The notes: generated from the letters alone by a model not told the origin. A stretch of DNA of 45,387 nucleotides from Nitrospirota bacterium (GCA_021814065.1 JAKAIZ010000003.1:1-45387), one strand, 5' to 3'; counted from the first letter of the stretch, positions 10,633-21,581 are shown. Numbers and translations: made by a program.

Positions 10633-11958
10633 TTACCGCGAACGTCTGCGGTCCATGATATAGAGACTTTTCGCGAAGGTCTTCGCGTACTGCTTTAGTT
10701 CGGTCACCTTGAGCGCGACCTCCTTCGGCTCACGTATCAGGGTGCGGTCCGTGTTTACGACCGCTATCGAGATAGTCATGATACCGAAAATCGCCGGGTT
10801 GTCGTTCCGGTCGACCGACACGATAAATCCCTTCTTCAGGTCATCAGGATCGTAAAAATTGACTATCCCCCTGTCGAATTCTTCGATGATCTTGTTGCAG
10901 ATCGCGTGGACCCTTTCGGGTGAGCAGATGATAACAAAGTCGTCCCCGCCGATATGCCCGAGAAAATCATGCAACGTGCCGATTTCCTTTTTGATGCCGG
11001 ACAATACCTCCGCAAGCCACTTGATTACATCACTGCCCCTCGCATATCCATACCGGTCGTTGAAGGCCTTGAAATTGTCTAGATCGACAAGGCAGAACGA
11101 GAATTTCTCGGTGTCGTTCAGGCGGGTCAGGAGCTCCTTTTCGATTGCGAGATTCCCCGGTAGCTTTGTGAGGGGGTTCGCATCGAGGTTGGTCACCTCG
11201 AGTTCTTTCAGCCTCACCGACATCTCCTTAAAGGAGATAGCGAGGTCCGCGAGTTCGTCGGCGCCCTGTATCTCCGGGAGATAATCGAAATTGCCGCTGC
11301 GGATCGAGTGGGTGGCTGCCTTTAATCTGTTGATGGCGGTGGTCAGATGGCTGGTAAGCAACGAGGCGAAGAGGATGCCGAAAACGAAAGAAACTGCGCT
11401 AAGAATGATGGTAACCATCAGGACCCTTTCGCCCAGGGTGCCCGACCGGCTGATTTGCTCGTTTTGGCGGGCCTTGTTTTTGATGTCGATGTCCCGGATG
11501 GAAGAGAGTATCCTGTTGAACCCGTCCTTGAGGGCAGCCGAAGACACCTCGACCGCTTCCTTTCTGTTGCCTGATTTGATAAGCGAAACTTCTTTCGCAA
11601 AAAGCTGGTCGTATTTGTCGTGGTAGGAGACGATGTTTTCGATAGGATTTTTCAGGGTGGGCTGTGCAGAGCCGATGTCTGACAGGAGCGATTTGAAGTC
11701 CCTGGACCTGTTCCAGAAGAGATTTTCCGAATCTGCCTGCCCGAACGTGAGAAACCGCTGCTCATAGAGGTCCTGAGCCTGTATGCAGTCAGTCAGTTTG
11801 ACGATCTTCTCCCCTACCGCCATGTCGGAAAAGATGATCTCGGAAGTGACCTGGTTGAGCTCCATAAGCCCCCAGATGGCATAGATCCCTACGATCAGGG
11901 TGAATATCACCATAAGGATGTATCCGAAAAAAATCTGTTGTCGCAGCGTCAGTCTCAT
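10633..11958 (-). CDS. Membrane GGDEF-domain nucleotidyl cyclase with HAMP (candidate Hypr-type cGAMP/c-di-GMP synthase)
   Basis: Two TM helices flanking a periplasmic helical domain, HAMP, then LVDLDNFKAFNDRYGYARGSDVIKW...HIGGDDFVI; Ser at the GD position of canonical GHxxGDxVL. Confidence 0.85.
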   Translation of the reverse strand: MRLTLRQQIFFGYILMVIFTLIVGIYAIWGLMELNQVTSEIIFSDMAVGEKIVKLTDCIQAQDLYEQRFLTFGQADSENLFWNRSRDFKSLLSDIGSAQPTLKNPIENIVSYHDKYDQLFAKEVSLIKSGNRKEAVEVSSAALKDGFNRILSSIRDIDIKNKARQNEQISRSGTLGERVLMVTIILSAVSFVFGILFASLLTSHLTTAINRLKAATHSIRSGNFDYLPEIQGADELADLAISFKEMSVRLKELEVTNLDANPLTKLPGNLAIEKELLTRLNDTEKFSFCLVDLDNFKAFNDRYGYARGSDVIKWLAEVLSGIKKEIGTLHDFLGHIGGDDFVIICSPERVHAICNKIIEEFDRGIVNFYDPDDLKKGFIVSVDRNDNPAIFGIMTISIAVVNTDRTLIREPKEVALKVTELKQYAKTFAKSLYIMDRRRSR

Positions 11959-12262
11959 CTCTATCCGCCCGCTTTTCCCTCTGTTTCAGAACACGCCATG
12001 TTAGGCGTATCCCACTGATTTTATGGTATCTCCCGGTGAATTGCAAGTGCCTTCCCCGGTCGGGCCGCTGTATTGTCCCCTTTGGGCCAGACGATCTCGT
12101 CCCGGGCCGCTACCTCGCCGTACTTGCGCGGACGGTGCAGAAGCGGGGCCGGAGGGCCTTCCATATCTGTTCAGGTCCTACAAAACTGTTGCCCAAGAAA
12201 CCCTTGTGGGGCTATACTTTAAAAGCGCCTTCATTTTCACAGATCTTTCCAGGGAGCGGATA

Positions 12263-13525
12263 ATGCCTTTTTTTGGCGAAGTTTTTTCGAGCGAGATCAT
12301 CAAGAAACCCGTGCTTGACCCGAAGGGGGAGGACCTCGGAAGGGTTAAGGACATGGTCATTATCAAGGGCGACCCGCTCCCGATGGTTTCCGCCCTCATC
12401 ATAGAGAGGAAAAAGAAGTTGCTCCGTCTGCCCTGGCACAAGCTGAACATCTTCAATAAAAAAATCATTTCCTCCAAGGTCTATGCAGAGAGCCTGCCCC
12501 CCTACGAACTGGACGAAAATGATCTCCTGATCCTGAGGGACATTCTTGACAAGCAGATCGTCGACGCCAACGGAGCAAAAGTGGTAAGGGTGAACGACGT
12601 AAAGCTCGAAGGGTTTAACGGGGAGGCGGTCCTCCTCGCAGTCGATGTAGGGATGAGGGGGATCCTCAGAAGACTCGGAATAGAAAGGGGAAGCGAGGAG
12701 TTCCTCGGTTTTTTGAAGGCGAGTCTTCCTACTAACCTCATCAGCTGGAATTATATCCAGCCCCTGAGACCGAAGCTGAGCGCGATCGCCCTCACCGTGC
12801 CGAGACAGATGCTTTCGGAACTGCACCCCGCAGACATCGCCGACATCATAAGCCAGGTCTCAAGAGAGGAGGGTGCGCATCTCTTCAAGAATCTCGACAT
12901 AGAGACGGCGGCAGAGACGCTGCCGGAACTCAAGACCGAGATGCAGGCTGACATTATAAACGCCATGGATACAGCCAAGGCGGCAGACATTATCGAAGAG
13001 ATGCCCCCGGACGAGGCCGCCGATATCCTCAGCGATCTTCCGACCGAGAAAGCCAAGGAGATACTCGAAAGCATCGAGAAAGAAGATGCGGAAGACATCC
13101 AGGAGCTTCTCGGCCACGAGGAAGACACTGCCGGCGGTCTTATGACTAATGATTTTATCGCCTACTCGCCGGACATGACTGTGCAGGATGCGCTTCTGCG
13201 CTTCAAGGACGAGGCCAAGGAAGTGGAAACCGTCTATTACATCTACGTTCTCGACAAAGAGGAAAAACTGAACGGCGTCATTTCTCTCCGGGAGATGCTC
13301 CTCGCTGAGAAAGATTGCATCCTCGGCGATATGATGGAGACGAACCTTAAGACAGTTGCGCCGGGAGAAGACGAGATGGCCGTTGCGGAGACCATCTCGA
13401 AGTACAATCTCCTCGCCTTGCCGGTCGTGGACGAAAGCGGATATATGCACGGGATCATCACCGTCGACGATATCATCGGCATACTCGTGCCTACAGAGGC
13501 AAAAAGGAAAAGGAGAAAGGGATGA
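12263..13525 (+). CDS. PRC-barrel-like / MgtE N-terminal / CBS-pair domain protein
   Basis: HPADIADIISQVSREEGAHLFKNLDIETAAETLPEL and MPPDEAADILSDLPTEKAKEIL (MgtE_N repeats), two CBS motifs at the C-terminus, no MgtE transmembrane domain; ATG at 12263. Confidence 0.85.
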   Translation: MPFFGEVFSSEIIKKPVLDPKGEDLGRVKDMVIIKGDPLPMVSALIIERKKKLLRLPWHKLNIFNKKIISSKVYAESLPPYELDENDLLILRDILDKQIVDANGAKVVRVNDVKLEGFNGEAVLLAVDVGMRGILRRLGIERGSEEFLGFLKASLPTNLISWNYIQPLRPKLSAIALTVPRQMLSELHPADIADIISQVSREEGAHLFKNLDIETAAETLPELKTEMQADIINAMDTAKAADIIEEMPPDEAADILSDLPTEKAKEILESIEKEDAEDIQELLGHEEDTAGGLMTNDFIAYSPDMTVQDALLRFKDEAKEVETVYYIYVLDKEEKLNGVISLREMLLAEKDCILGDMMETNLKTVAPGEDEMAVAETISKYNLLALPVVDESGYMHGIITVDDIIGILVPTEAKRKRRKG

Positions 13526-14745
13526 CCAGATGGAAAAGGTTTCTTATCCTTCTGGCGATCATCGGCCCGGGCATCATCACCGCAAATGTCGATAACGACG
13601 CCGGAGGGATTGCGACCTATTCGATCACCGGTGCACACTTTGGGTACTCGATGCTCTGGTCCCTCATCCCGATCACAATCGCGCTCATCGTCGTGCAGGA
13701 GATGTCCGCAAGGATGGGCGCGGTCACCGGCAAGGGCCTTGCCGAGCTGATAAGGGAGAACTACGGCGTCAAGATTACCTTCTGGCTCATGTTGTTTCTC
13801 TTGCTGACGGACCTCGGAAATACGGCAGCGGAGTTTGCCGGATGGGCCGCAAGCAATGAGCTGTTCGGTATCAACAAATATGTGTCGGTCCCGATCGGGG
13901 CCGTGCTCGTATGGCTCCTCGTGGTGAAAGGCAGTTACCGGGTGGTCGAAAAGATTTTCCTTGTCATCTGTCTCGTCTATCTTGTCTATATTCCCGCGGC
14001 ATTCATGGCAAGACCCGACTGGTCACAGGTTGCCCGCGAGACGGTCATGCCGTCGTTTCATTTCAATACCACATACATCGTCACCCTGATCGGTGTGGTC
14101 GGCACGACGATTGCGCCCTGGATGCAGTTTTATCTTCAGTCTGCGGTCGTAGAGAAAGGGATACGAAAAGAGGATTATTGGGCTTCGAGGCTGGACGTGA
14201 TCATCGGCTGCTTTATGACCGACATTATCGCCCTTTTTATCATTGTGGCCTGCGGGGCCACCCTCTTTAAGGCCGGGATCAGGATCGAGAGCGCAAAAGA
14301 CGCAGCGATCTCCCTCGCCCCTATCGCAGGCAAGTATGCGTCAGTGCTCTTTGCGGTCGGACTCGCCAACGCCTCACTTTTTTCGGCCTCGATCCTTCCG
14401 CTTGCTACTGCCTATTACATATGCGAAGGCATGGGGTGGGAGGCAGGGGTGAACAAGACATTCAAGGACGCCCCTCAGTTCATGTGGCTGTATACCTTTT
14501 TGATCGCCATCGGCGCGCTCATCGTCCTGTTCCCGAATGCCCCACTCATCCCGATCATGTGGATCTCGCAGGTGATAAACGGTGTTATGCTGCCGTTTGT
14601 TTTGATCTTTATGCTGGCGCTGATAAATAAAACGGAGCTTATGGGAACCTATACGAATTCGAACGCGTTCAACAGAATCGCCTGGGCCACGACGGCTGTC
14701 ATGATCGTCCTGACTGGTATGTTTGTAGTTACAATGTTCATATAG
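13522..14745 (+). CDS. NRAMP (SLC11)-like divalent metal transporter, possibly of the NRMT magnesium subclass
   Basis: 407 aa, about 11 TM; NRAMP-like [24 protein letters not shown] and [24 protein letters not shown]; overlaps the upstream MgtE_N/CBS gene by 4 bp. Confidence 0.85.
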   Translation: MTRWKRFLILLAIIGPGIITANVDNDAGGIATYSITGAHFGYSMLWSLIPITIALIVVQEMSARMGAVTGKGLAELIRENYGVKITFWLMLFLLLTDLGNTAAEFAGWAASNELFGINKYVSVPIGAVLVWLLVVKGSYRVVEKIFLVICLVYLVYIPAAFMARPDWSQVARETVMPSFHFNTTYIVTLIGVVGTTIAPWMQFYLQSAVVEKGIRKEDYWASRLDVIIGCFMTDIIALFIIVACGATLFKAGIRIESAKDAAISLAPIAGKYASVLFAVGLANASLFSASILPLATAYYICEGMGWEAGVNKTFKDAPQFMWLYTFLIAIGALIVLFPNAPLIPIMWISQVINGVMLPFVLIFMLALINKTELMGTYTNSNAFNRIAWATTAVMIVLTGMFVVTMFI

Positions 14746-14782
14746 GGTTTACTATATAATAAAGGATGTATCCGGAGGATGC

Positions 14783-15868
14783 ATGGTAAAGACGATTGAA
14801 TGGGCTGACGGCAAGGTAATCATGCTGGACCAGTCAAGACTGCCCATTGAAGTGAGATACATCGAATGCGATAATTATCTTACTGTTGCAGAGGGCATAC
14901 GTAAGCTCCGGATCAGGGGCGCTCCGGCGATCGGCATTGCAGCGGCAATGGGTGTTGCCCTCGCGGCGCAGGACATAGAGGCCGAGACGTATGAAGGTTT
15001 TGCCGAAAGACTCGAACCGGTGTTCAGCGCCTTCCTTGCGACAAGGCCGACGGCTGTGAACATCCGCTGGGCAGTCGAGCGGCTCAAGGGCTTTCTTGCA
15101 AAGCACAGAGAGGAAAGGGTCCAGCGCCTCAGAGAGCTTCTGGTGCAGGAAGCCAACAGGATCCTTGAGGAGGATATCAGGATCAACAGGGCCATCGGTG
15201 AATGGGGAGCACAGTTTATCCGGGACGGAGATACCGTGCTGACCCACTGTAATGCAGGGTCTCTTGCGACGGGCGGCTATGGGACGGCAACTGCTCCCAT
15301 GCTGGTCGCCTGCGAACAGGGCAAGAAATTCGAGGTGGTGGCGGACGAGACGAGGCCTGTGCTGCAGGGCGCGAGACTTACAGCATGGGAGCTCATGCAA
15401 GAAGGCATACCCGTAACGCTCATCACCGATAATACGGCCGGCGCGCTGATGAAAAATGGCGAGATCGATCTTGCAATCGTGGGGACCGACAGGACCGCTT
15501 TGAACGGCGACGTTGCCAATAAGATAGGGACCTATACCGTTGCGGTGCTATGTAAGGAGCATGGCATCCCTTTTTATGTTGCCGCTCCGTTGAGCAGCAT
15601 AGATTTTTCGATCGCTTCAGGAGACCTTATCCCGATCGAAGAGCGGGGCGCTGAAGAGGTGACGCATATTTTCGGCACTTGCCGGATTGCACCGGAGGGT
15701 GTGAAGGTGAGGAACCTCGCCTTCGACGTGACCCCCGCCCGGTATGTAAGCGCAATCATCACCGAAAAAGGGGCCTTCAGACCGGGTGACGTCAGGGAAC
15801 TCGCCCGTCCTGGCGCCGACCTCGAAAAGCTGAGAGTAGTTGCGGCAATGAAAGGACCTTTATCTTGA
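14783..15868 (+). CDS. mtnA: S-methyl-5-thioribose-1-phosphate isomerase
   Basis: 361 aa; [74 protein letters not shown]. Confidence 0.93.
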   Translation: MVKTIEWADGKVIMLDQSRLPIEVRYIECDNYLTVAEGIRKLRIRGAPAIGIAAAMGVALAAQDIEAETYEGFAERLEPVFSAFLATRPTAVNIRWAVERLKGFLAKHREERVQRLRELLVQEANRILEEDIRINRAIGEWGAQFIRDGDTVLTHCNAGSLATGGYGTATAPMLVACEQGKKFEVVADETRPVLQGARLTAWELMQEGIPVTLITDNTAGALMKNGEIDLAIVGTDRTALNGDVANKIGTYTVAVLCKEHGIPFYVAAPLSSIDFSIASGDLIPIEERGAEEVTHIFGTCRIAPEGVKVRNLAFDVTPARYVSAIITEKGAFRPGDVRELARPGADLEKLRVVAAMKGPLS

Positions 15869-16872
15869 CATCAAAATATCCGCTGCCCTATCATCAGAAA
15901 ATGAATTTGCAGGATGTCTTTGAGCTTTACGAAGACAAACTTCAGCTTGTGGAACTCAAAATCCAGGACCTTTTCAGGAACAAGGCATCGGTTATCCCGC
16001 TGATAGGGAGCTACATCACTTCGAGCGGCGGCAAGAGATTGAGGCCGCTGTTTCACCTGATATCGGCAGACATCGCAGGCTACGAAGGGGACGCCCAGAT
16101 TGAGATCGCGGCCATTGTCGAATCGATCCATACGGCGTCGCTCCTGCACGACGATGTCGTGGATATGGCCGAGATGAGGAGGGGGAAACCCACCGCGAAT
16201 TCAGTCTGGGGCAACCAGGTCGTGGTGCTTGTCGGTGATTTTCTGTACTCCAACGCACTGAAGACCGCAGTGGCCCAGAAAAACCAGAGGATCATGGAGA
16301 CCCTTTCCGCGGCCACTACAAGGATGACTGAGGGAGAACTCCTGCAGCTCAACCGGATAGGCGATCCCGATATGACCGAAGAGGATTACATCGAGATCAT
16401 CTCCGCCAAGACAGGAGCGCTGATCTCGGCCGCCTGCAGGATTGGCGCGATACTCGGCGGAATGTCGGAGACCATGGAGTTGCGGCTGGCTGAGTTCGGG
16501 ATGAAGACCGGCATCGTTTTCCAGATGGCCGACGACATCCTGGATTACATGGCTGAAGAAGGCGAACTCGGCAAGAAGCTCTGCAAGGACCTCGAGGAAG
16601 GCAAGATCACCCTCCCGCTCCTCTACCTGCTTAAGACCGCCGCAAGCGAAGAGGTCTCCGAGATCAAGAAAATGATCAGGGACAGCGTTCCGGGTGAGAG
16701 CGTCGGCAGGATCCTGCAACTTCTGAAGAAGTACCGGTCTATCGAGGCCTCCCTGGGCAAGGCCCGTGCGCTCGTAGACGGGGCCAAGGCTGAGTTGTCG
16801 GCATTCGCAGACGGCCCCGCGAAAGAGGCACTTCAGGCGATTGCGGATTATTCTCTCTACCGGGAGAAATGA
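15865..16872 (+). CDS. Polyprenyl (all-trans) diphosphate synthase family protein
   Basis: First Asp-rich motif DDVVD ([20 protein letters not shown]), second DDILD ([11 protein letters not shown]); start may be TTG 15865 or ATG 15901. Confidence 0.92.
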   Translation: MTSKYPLPYHQKMNLQDVFELYEDKLQLVELKIQDLFRNKASVIPLIGSYITSSGGKRLRPLFHLISADIAGYEGDAQIEIAAIVESIHTASLLHDDVVDMAEMRRGKPTANSVWGNQVVVLVGDFLYSNALKTAVAQKNQRIMETLSAATTRMTEGELLQLNRIGDPDMTEEDYIEIISAKTGALISAACRIGAILGGMSETMELRLAEFGMKTGIVFQMADDILDYMAEEGELGKKLCKDLEEGKITLPLLYLLKTAASEEVSEIKKMIRDSVPGESVGRILQLLKKYRSIEASLGKARALVDGAKAELSAFADGPAKEALQAIADYSLYREK

Positions 16873-17378
16873 TGCACGGCCTCGTGGATCTCGCCCGAAA
16901 AAGCGTCGAAGAATTTGTAAGAAAAAAGAAGGTAATACCCCTTCCCGGGCCTCTCCCCCCCGAGATGGCCGAAAAAGCCGGAGTATTCGTTTGCCTGAAG
17001 AAGGACGGTCAGTTGAGGGGCTGCATAGGAACGTTTCAGCCCTGCTCCGACAATATCGCGCTCGAAACGATCCGCAACGCAGTCTGCGCGGCAACGCAGG
17101 ACCCCCGTTTCCCGTCTGTTTCCGAGGATGAATTAAGCAGTCTTTCCTATTCGGTCGACGTGTTGTCGGCCCCGGAAAAAGTGCATGACAAGAGTGAACT
17201 CGATCCGCGGAAGTTCGGGGTCATCGTGACTGCGGGACAGCGGCGGGGTTTGCTCCTCCCCGACCTGGAGGGGGTAGACTCCATCGAAGAACAACTCAGG
17301 ATAGCGCGGATGAAGGCAGGCATCTCGCCACATGAAGATGTAGAGATTTTCAGGTTCAGGGTAAAGAGGTACCGGTGA
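16869..17378 (+). CDS. AMMECR1-domain protein (AmmeMemoRadiSam system protein A-like)
   Basis: [64 protein letters not shown]. Confidence 0.9.
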   Translation: MMHGLVDLARKSVEEFVRKKKVIPLPGPLPPEMAEKAGVFVCLKKDGQLRGCIGTFQPCSDNIALETIRNAVCAATQDPRFPSVSEDELSSLSYSVDVLSAPEKVHDKSELDPRKFGVIVTAGQRRGLLLPDLEGVDSIEEQLRIARMKAGISPHEDVEIFRFRVKRYR

Positions 17379-17674
17379 CAACAGGCTGCGGCGGGAGGAA
17401 GGGGGGAAGCGGCTCCCGTGAGGGCAGCGTGGGACTGCATCTTCTGATCAGGTTTTTGCTCGTTGCACTGCTTGTCGCGGCCGTGGCGGCCGAGGCGTAT
17501 TATATCGGCGTATTGCGGGACACAATAGACAGGCAGACGGAGGAACTGAGAAACCTCTCGACGCAGCTTCAGTCTTCGAAAAATGAAAGCACCGATCTTC
17601 GCGAGGAGTTGTCTTCAATGAAAAAATTGGCGGGGGAGAAAAAAGATGGAAATACCACTGACGGGCAGAATTAA
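17375..17674 (+). CDS. Small single-TM coiled-coil protein, function unknown
   Basis: 99 aa; one TM ([23 protein letters not shown]) then Glu/Gln/Lys-rich heptads; overlaps neighbouring genes in a tight operon. Confidence 0.55.
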   Translation: MTTGCGGRKGGSGSREGSVGLHLLIRFLLVALLVAAVAAEAYYIGVLRDTIDRQTEELRNLSTQLQSSKNESTDLREELSSMKKLAGEKKDGNTTDGQN

Positions 17675-19109
17675 GGACGTGAGTCTCGTAAAATTGCTGG
17701 TCTTCCTGAACAGAAACAGAAAGACGGGTACGCTTTCCCTCAAGACCCCCGTTTTCACAAAAAAGATTTATATCCACGCGGGCGATGCGATTTTCGCCTC
17801 CTCCACTTACGAGGACGACAGGCTGGGGGAGATGCTCCTCAAGGCGGACAAGATAACGGTAGAGCAGTATGACAGGTCCGTCGAGGTCCTGAAGATATCG
17901 AAAAAGAGGCAGGGGGCTATACTGGTGGAGCTTGGCTACCTCACCCCGAAAGACCTTTTCTGGGGCGTGAAGTACCAGGTGAAAGAGATCATTCATAGCA
18001 TGTTCCTGGTAGAGGATGCGGAGTATGAATTCATGGAGGGGGAGATACCGAACCAGGAAGTCATCACGCTCAAGATGAGCATGGCCAACCTTATTTACGA
18101 CGGCGTGAGGAAGATCGAAAACTGGACGAGGATACGCAACGAGATGCCCGACACCGACTCCGTCTTCAGGCTGAGCAGAGACCCGCTAAGCCTGTTTCAG
18201 GGAATCGAGCTTAGCTCGCAGGACAAGAAGATCCTGTCCCTTATCGACGGCAGGAGGACGATCAGAGAAGTCATCGAAAATTCATGGATGGGGTCCTTCG
18301 AGGCACTGAAGATACTCTATGTCCTTTGGTCTACCGGGATTATCGAGCAGACGACCGCGATCCCGGAGGAGGTTGCGGTTGCGGAGCATGCCAAAGAGCA
18401 GGAAGAACCCGTTACCCTCCAGGACATATTGAGCCCTCTTTCGGAGGAGGAAGCGCTCGTCAAAAGGGTCGACTCGATATACCCGAAGCTCGGCAGCCTC
18501 AGCATGTACGAACTGCTCGATGCTGGTCCCGACGCCGACGCCGATACGATCAAACGAAATTATTACCGCCTCGCCAAGGAATTCCACCCGGACAGGTATT
18601 TTGCGGTGACCGATGAGTCGGTCAAGAGCAAGCTGACCGAGATTTTCGACGCAATCACTCAGGCATATAATGTGTTGAAGGATGAAAAGACACGTGAGGA
18701 GTATTTCAGGTCCCTTGGCACCGGCAAACGAAGAGAGGCTGAGCCTGCTGAAGATGTCAAGGCGGAGGACCAGTTCAGGCGGGGAGTCGAGGAGTTCAAG
18801 AAAGGGAATTTCTGGGGCGCAGTCGAAAACTTCAAATGGGCTACAAAGCTGATGCCGAGGAGCGCCCAGTACTGGAGTCACCTTTCGCTTGCCTTTTCAA
18901 AGATGCCCGGAAGGCTCAAGGACGCCGAAGAGGCCCTCCTTACGGCCGTCAAGATCGAGCCTTTTAACCCTGACCATTATGCGAACCTCGGACTCGTCTA
19001 CATGAAAGCCGGCATCAAAAAAAGGGCGTGCAGCAATTTCGAGAAGGCATTGAGAATCGATCCCTCGAATGAAAAAGCGAAAAAAGGTCTGGAGCAGACA
19101 AAGGAATAG
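17646..19109 (+). CDS. DUF4388 (PATAN-like) - DnaJ domain - TPR protein
   Basis: N-terminal [27 protein letters not shown]-domain YELLDAGPDADADTIKRNYYRLAKEFHPDRYF with HPD; C-terminal TPR repeats. Confidence 0.85.
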   Translation: MEIPLTGRIKDVSLVKLLVFLNRNRKTGTLSLKTPVFTKKIYIHAGDAIFASSTYEDDRLGEMLLKADKITVEQYDRSVEVLKISKKRQGAILVELGYLTPKDLFWGVKYQVKEIIHSMFLVEDAEYEFMEGEIPNQEVITLKMSMANLIYDGVRKIENWTRIRNEMPDTDSVFRLSRDPLSLFQGIELSSQDKKILSLIDGRRTIREVIENSWMGSFEALKILYVLWSTGIIEQTTAIPEEVAVAEHAKEQEEPVTLQDILSPLSEEEALVKRVDSIYPKLGSLSMYELLDAGPDADADTIKRNYYRLAKEFHPDRYFAVTDESVKSKLTEIFDAITQAYNVLKDEKTREEYFRSLGTGKRREAEPAEDVKAEDQFRRGVEEFKKGNFWGAVENFKWATKLMPRSAQYWSHLSLAFSKMPGRLKDAEEALLTAVKIEPFNPDHYANLGLVYMKAGIKKRACSNFEKALRIDPSNEKAKKGLEQTKE

Positions 19110-19220
19110 ATTGGGACAGGGCGGATTTCTTCGGCTGACGTCCGCACGTACTCCATCCGTGGTGGAGGGGTTGTACGCCTTTTATTGCCATTTACCAGAG
19201 ATCCATAATATACTTATTAT

Positions 19221-20126
19221 GTGAAAGTTTCTCTGATTGCATTATGTATCTTCATTGCCTTGCTGGCGGGGTGCAACGATAAGAAGGCCCCTCCCGCGAT
19301 AAAACCGCCTGCAGGAAAGCCCCTTGTCATAGGACTCATACCCGAGCAGAATATCTTCAGGCAGATGGAACGCTACGGCCCGCTCGCCAAATATCTTGAG
19401 CAGCGTACGGGATACCATGTAAAGCTCGAGGTTCTGCCACGTTACGGCAACATCATCGACAACTTCGTTTCGAAAGGCATGGACGGCGCTTTTTTTGGAA
19501 GCTTTACGTATACCGTTGCGCACGCAAAACTCGGGGTCAAGGTGATCGCCCGGCCGGAGAATCTCGATGGGATATCGACATATCACGGGCTCATTTTCGT
19601 CCGGAAGGACAGCGGCATCAGGACAGCAGGCGATATGAGGGGGAAGAGATTTGCTTTTGTGGACAAGGCCACGACCGCCGGATACCTGCTGCCGCTCGAA
19701 TACTTCCATGAGCACGGAATTGCGGATTACCGGTCCTATTTCAGAGAGACCTATTTTACGGGGACGCACGAAGACGCAATCTACGATGTCCTGAAAAAAA
19801 AGGCCGACATCGGAGCAGCGAAGAATACCATCTTCGAGATGCTTGCAAAGACCGATAAGCGGCTGGGGAAGGATCTCGTGATTTTGAAACGGTCTCCGGA
19901 TGTGCCGGAAAACAGTCTCGCCCTGAGAGGCGACATCAGCGATGAGGTCAGGGAGAAACTTAAGCAGGCGCTGTTAAACATGCATACCGACCTCGAAGGG
20001 AAGAAGATCCTCGAAGGATTTGGGGCGCGAAAGTTTATCGAGACAAAAGAGGACGATTTCGAGCCCGTGCGCCGGTATGCTAAGGAAATCCATCTCGATC
20101 TTGCCACGTACAATTATCTCAATTAG
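19221..20126 (+). CDS. PhnD-like substrate-binding lipoprotein (phosphate/phosphite/phosphonate ABC transporter type)
   Basis: GTG start; lipobox LLAGC; IGLIPEQNIFRQMERYGPLAKYLEQRTGYHVKLE, FVDKATTAGYLLPLEYF; followed directly by a histidine kinase, not by ABC permease/ATPase genes. Confidence 0.85.
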   Translation: MKVSLIALCIFIALLAGCNDKKAPPAIKPPAGKPLVIGLIPEQNIFRQMERYGPLAKYLEQRTGYHVKLEVLPRYGNIIDNFVSKGMDGAFFGSFTYTVAHAKLGVKVIARPENLDGISTYHGLIFVRKDSGIRTAGDMRGKRFAFVDKATTAGYLLPLEYFHEHGIADYRSYFRETYFTGTHEDAIYDVLKKKADIGAAKNTIFEMLAKTDKRLGKDLVILKRSPDVPENSLALRGDISDEVREKLKQALLNMHTDLEGKKILEGFGARKFIETKEDDFEPVRRYAKEIHLDLATYNYLN

Positions 20127-21581
20127 ATGAAGAAAACGATTATCCTGGGGCTTAGCATCTTTTCGCTGATTTTTTTCCTCGGGGTTTTCTATATTATCGG
20201 TTCCATTGAAAGGTCGACGGGGTCTCTCGATAAGCTCATTCTTCTCCATCAGGTTGAATTGCTAAGGGAGCATCTCCTGATTCAGATCAAACGGGTCCAG
20301 GCGGACCTCAACCTGAAGAATACGCGTCATGCAAGGAGCGTCGATACCGTCGTTAAGGATGTCATGAGCATGGATCATGCGGAGACCGCCTGTTTTGACT
20401 GTCATCACAGCCCGGCCGTCACGGAGAAGCTTAACGATATCAGGGGCCACATCGATGAATATAAGAATGCCCTGAGCAGGGTCTTCACGATACGCGCCAA
20501 CGTACAGAGATTAGGGGAAGAAGAGGATGCGGCTTTTGCGATCGGGCAGGAGTTAATCACCAAGGTCGATGAGATGATCGCCCTTACCAATGCGAAGCTC
20601 CAGCAGCGCACGCAGGGTACCCTGGCGAAGATCTCAGAGACGAAGGTCGTACTTTATGTGCTTCTCGTCCTCGGGCCTCTTCTGACGGGCATCCTGGCAT
20701 ATTTCATCATCAGGTCTTTTACGAAGCCGATCAACAGGCTCCTCTATGCCACGAGGCGGCTGAAGGAGGGCAACCTGGATTTTCGCATCGAAGGCCTTCA
20801 TAATGAATTCGGAGAGGTGGCGAGCTCGTTAAATGAGATGGCGGGGGCCTTGAAAGAACACTTCACGAAGATGCAGAAGATAGAGCAGGGCGTGGTGCTG
20901 GCGGAAGTCGCAGCCGGGCTGGCGCATGAGATCAAAAACCCCCTTACCGGGGTGAGGGGCGCGATCGAGCTGATTTCTCAGGAGTCGACCGTGGCGCCTC
21001 AGGACAGGATGCTGCTGCTAAAGGCGGTCGAAGACGTGGTCCGGATCGAGTCTCTCATGAAGGACCTGATGAATTTTGCGAAGCCCCCGAGGCCGCAGTA
21101 TGTGAGTGCCGACATTAACGGGGTGCTCGACATGACCCTCTCCTTTGCGCTGAAACACCCCTCTTTTGCCATGAATTCCGGTGCGGGGATAACCGTTGCA
21201 AAAGATTTCGATCCAAAGGTCCCGGACTTTCTCGCGGACCCACAGCAGCTGAGACAGATATTTCTCAACCTCCTGCTCAACGCAGCCGAGGCGATGCCTC
21301 AGGGGGGGGCCTTGCACCTGAAGACGTTTTATGATCCTTCCGCCAGCACGATAGGAGTACGGATTTCCGATTCGGGGACAGGAATCGAAGAAAGAGCGAT
21401 TGGCAGATTGTTCCAGCCTTTTTTTACAACGAAGCATCACGGGACCGGCCTCGGTCTGGCGATTATTAAACGCCTTATCGAACAGCACGAAGGGACGATT
21501 ACGGTTGCAAACAACCCGGATCGGGGGGCCGCATTTACGATCTCCTTCCCCATAAGGGCGGCAGAGCATGAAGGCGTCTAG
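20127..21581 (+). CDS. Sensor histidine kinase with periplasmic c-type heme motif (CFDCH), HAMP, HisKA, HATPase
   Basis: Two TM helices, periplasmic helical region with HAETACFDCHHSP, HAMP, LAHEIKNPLTGVRGAIEL, N/G boxes NLLLNAAEAMP, DSGTGIEE, GTGLGLAIIKRL. Confidence 0.9.
   Translation: MKKTIILGLSIFSLIFFLGVFYIIGSIERSTGSLDKLILLHQVELLREHLLIQIKRVQADLNLKNTRHARSVDTVVKDVMSMDHAETACFDCHHSPAVTEKLNDIRGHIDEYKNALSRVFTIRANVQRLGEEEDAAFAIGQELITKVDEMIALTNAKLQQRTQGTLAKISETKVVLYVLLVLGPLLTGILAYFIIRSFTKPINRLLYATRRLKEGNLDFRIEGLHNEFGEVASSLNEMAGALKEHFTKMQKIEQGVVLAEVAAGLAHEIKNPLTGVRGAIELISQESTVAPQDRMLLLKAVEDVVRIESLMKDLMNFAKPPRPQYVSADINGVLDMTLSFALKHPSFAMNSGAGITVAKDFDPKVPDFLADPQQLRQIFLNLLLNAAEAMPQGGALHLKTFYDPSASTIGVRISDSGTGIEERAIGRLFQPFFTTKHHGTGLGLAIIKRLIEQHEGTITVANNPDRGAAFTISFPIRAAEHEGV

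Noticed and set aside
12023-12262. N-terminal extension of the MgtE_N/CBS ORF
   Set aside because: The extension is Arg/Pro-rich with no domain similarity; ATG 12263 with upstream AGGGAG is the better start
16869-17378. Full AmmeMemoRadiSam system
   Set aside because: Only the AMMECR1 component is present; neither the MEMO nor the radical SAM partner is in the window
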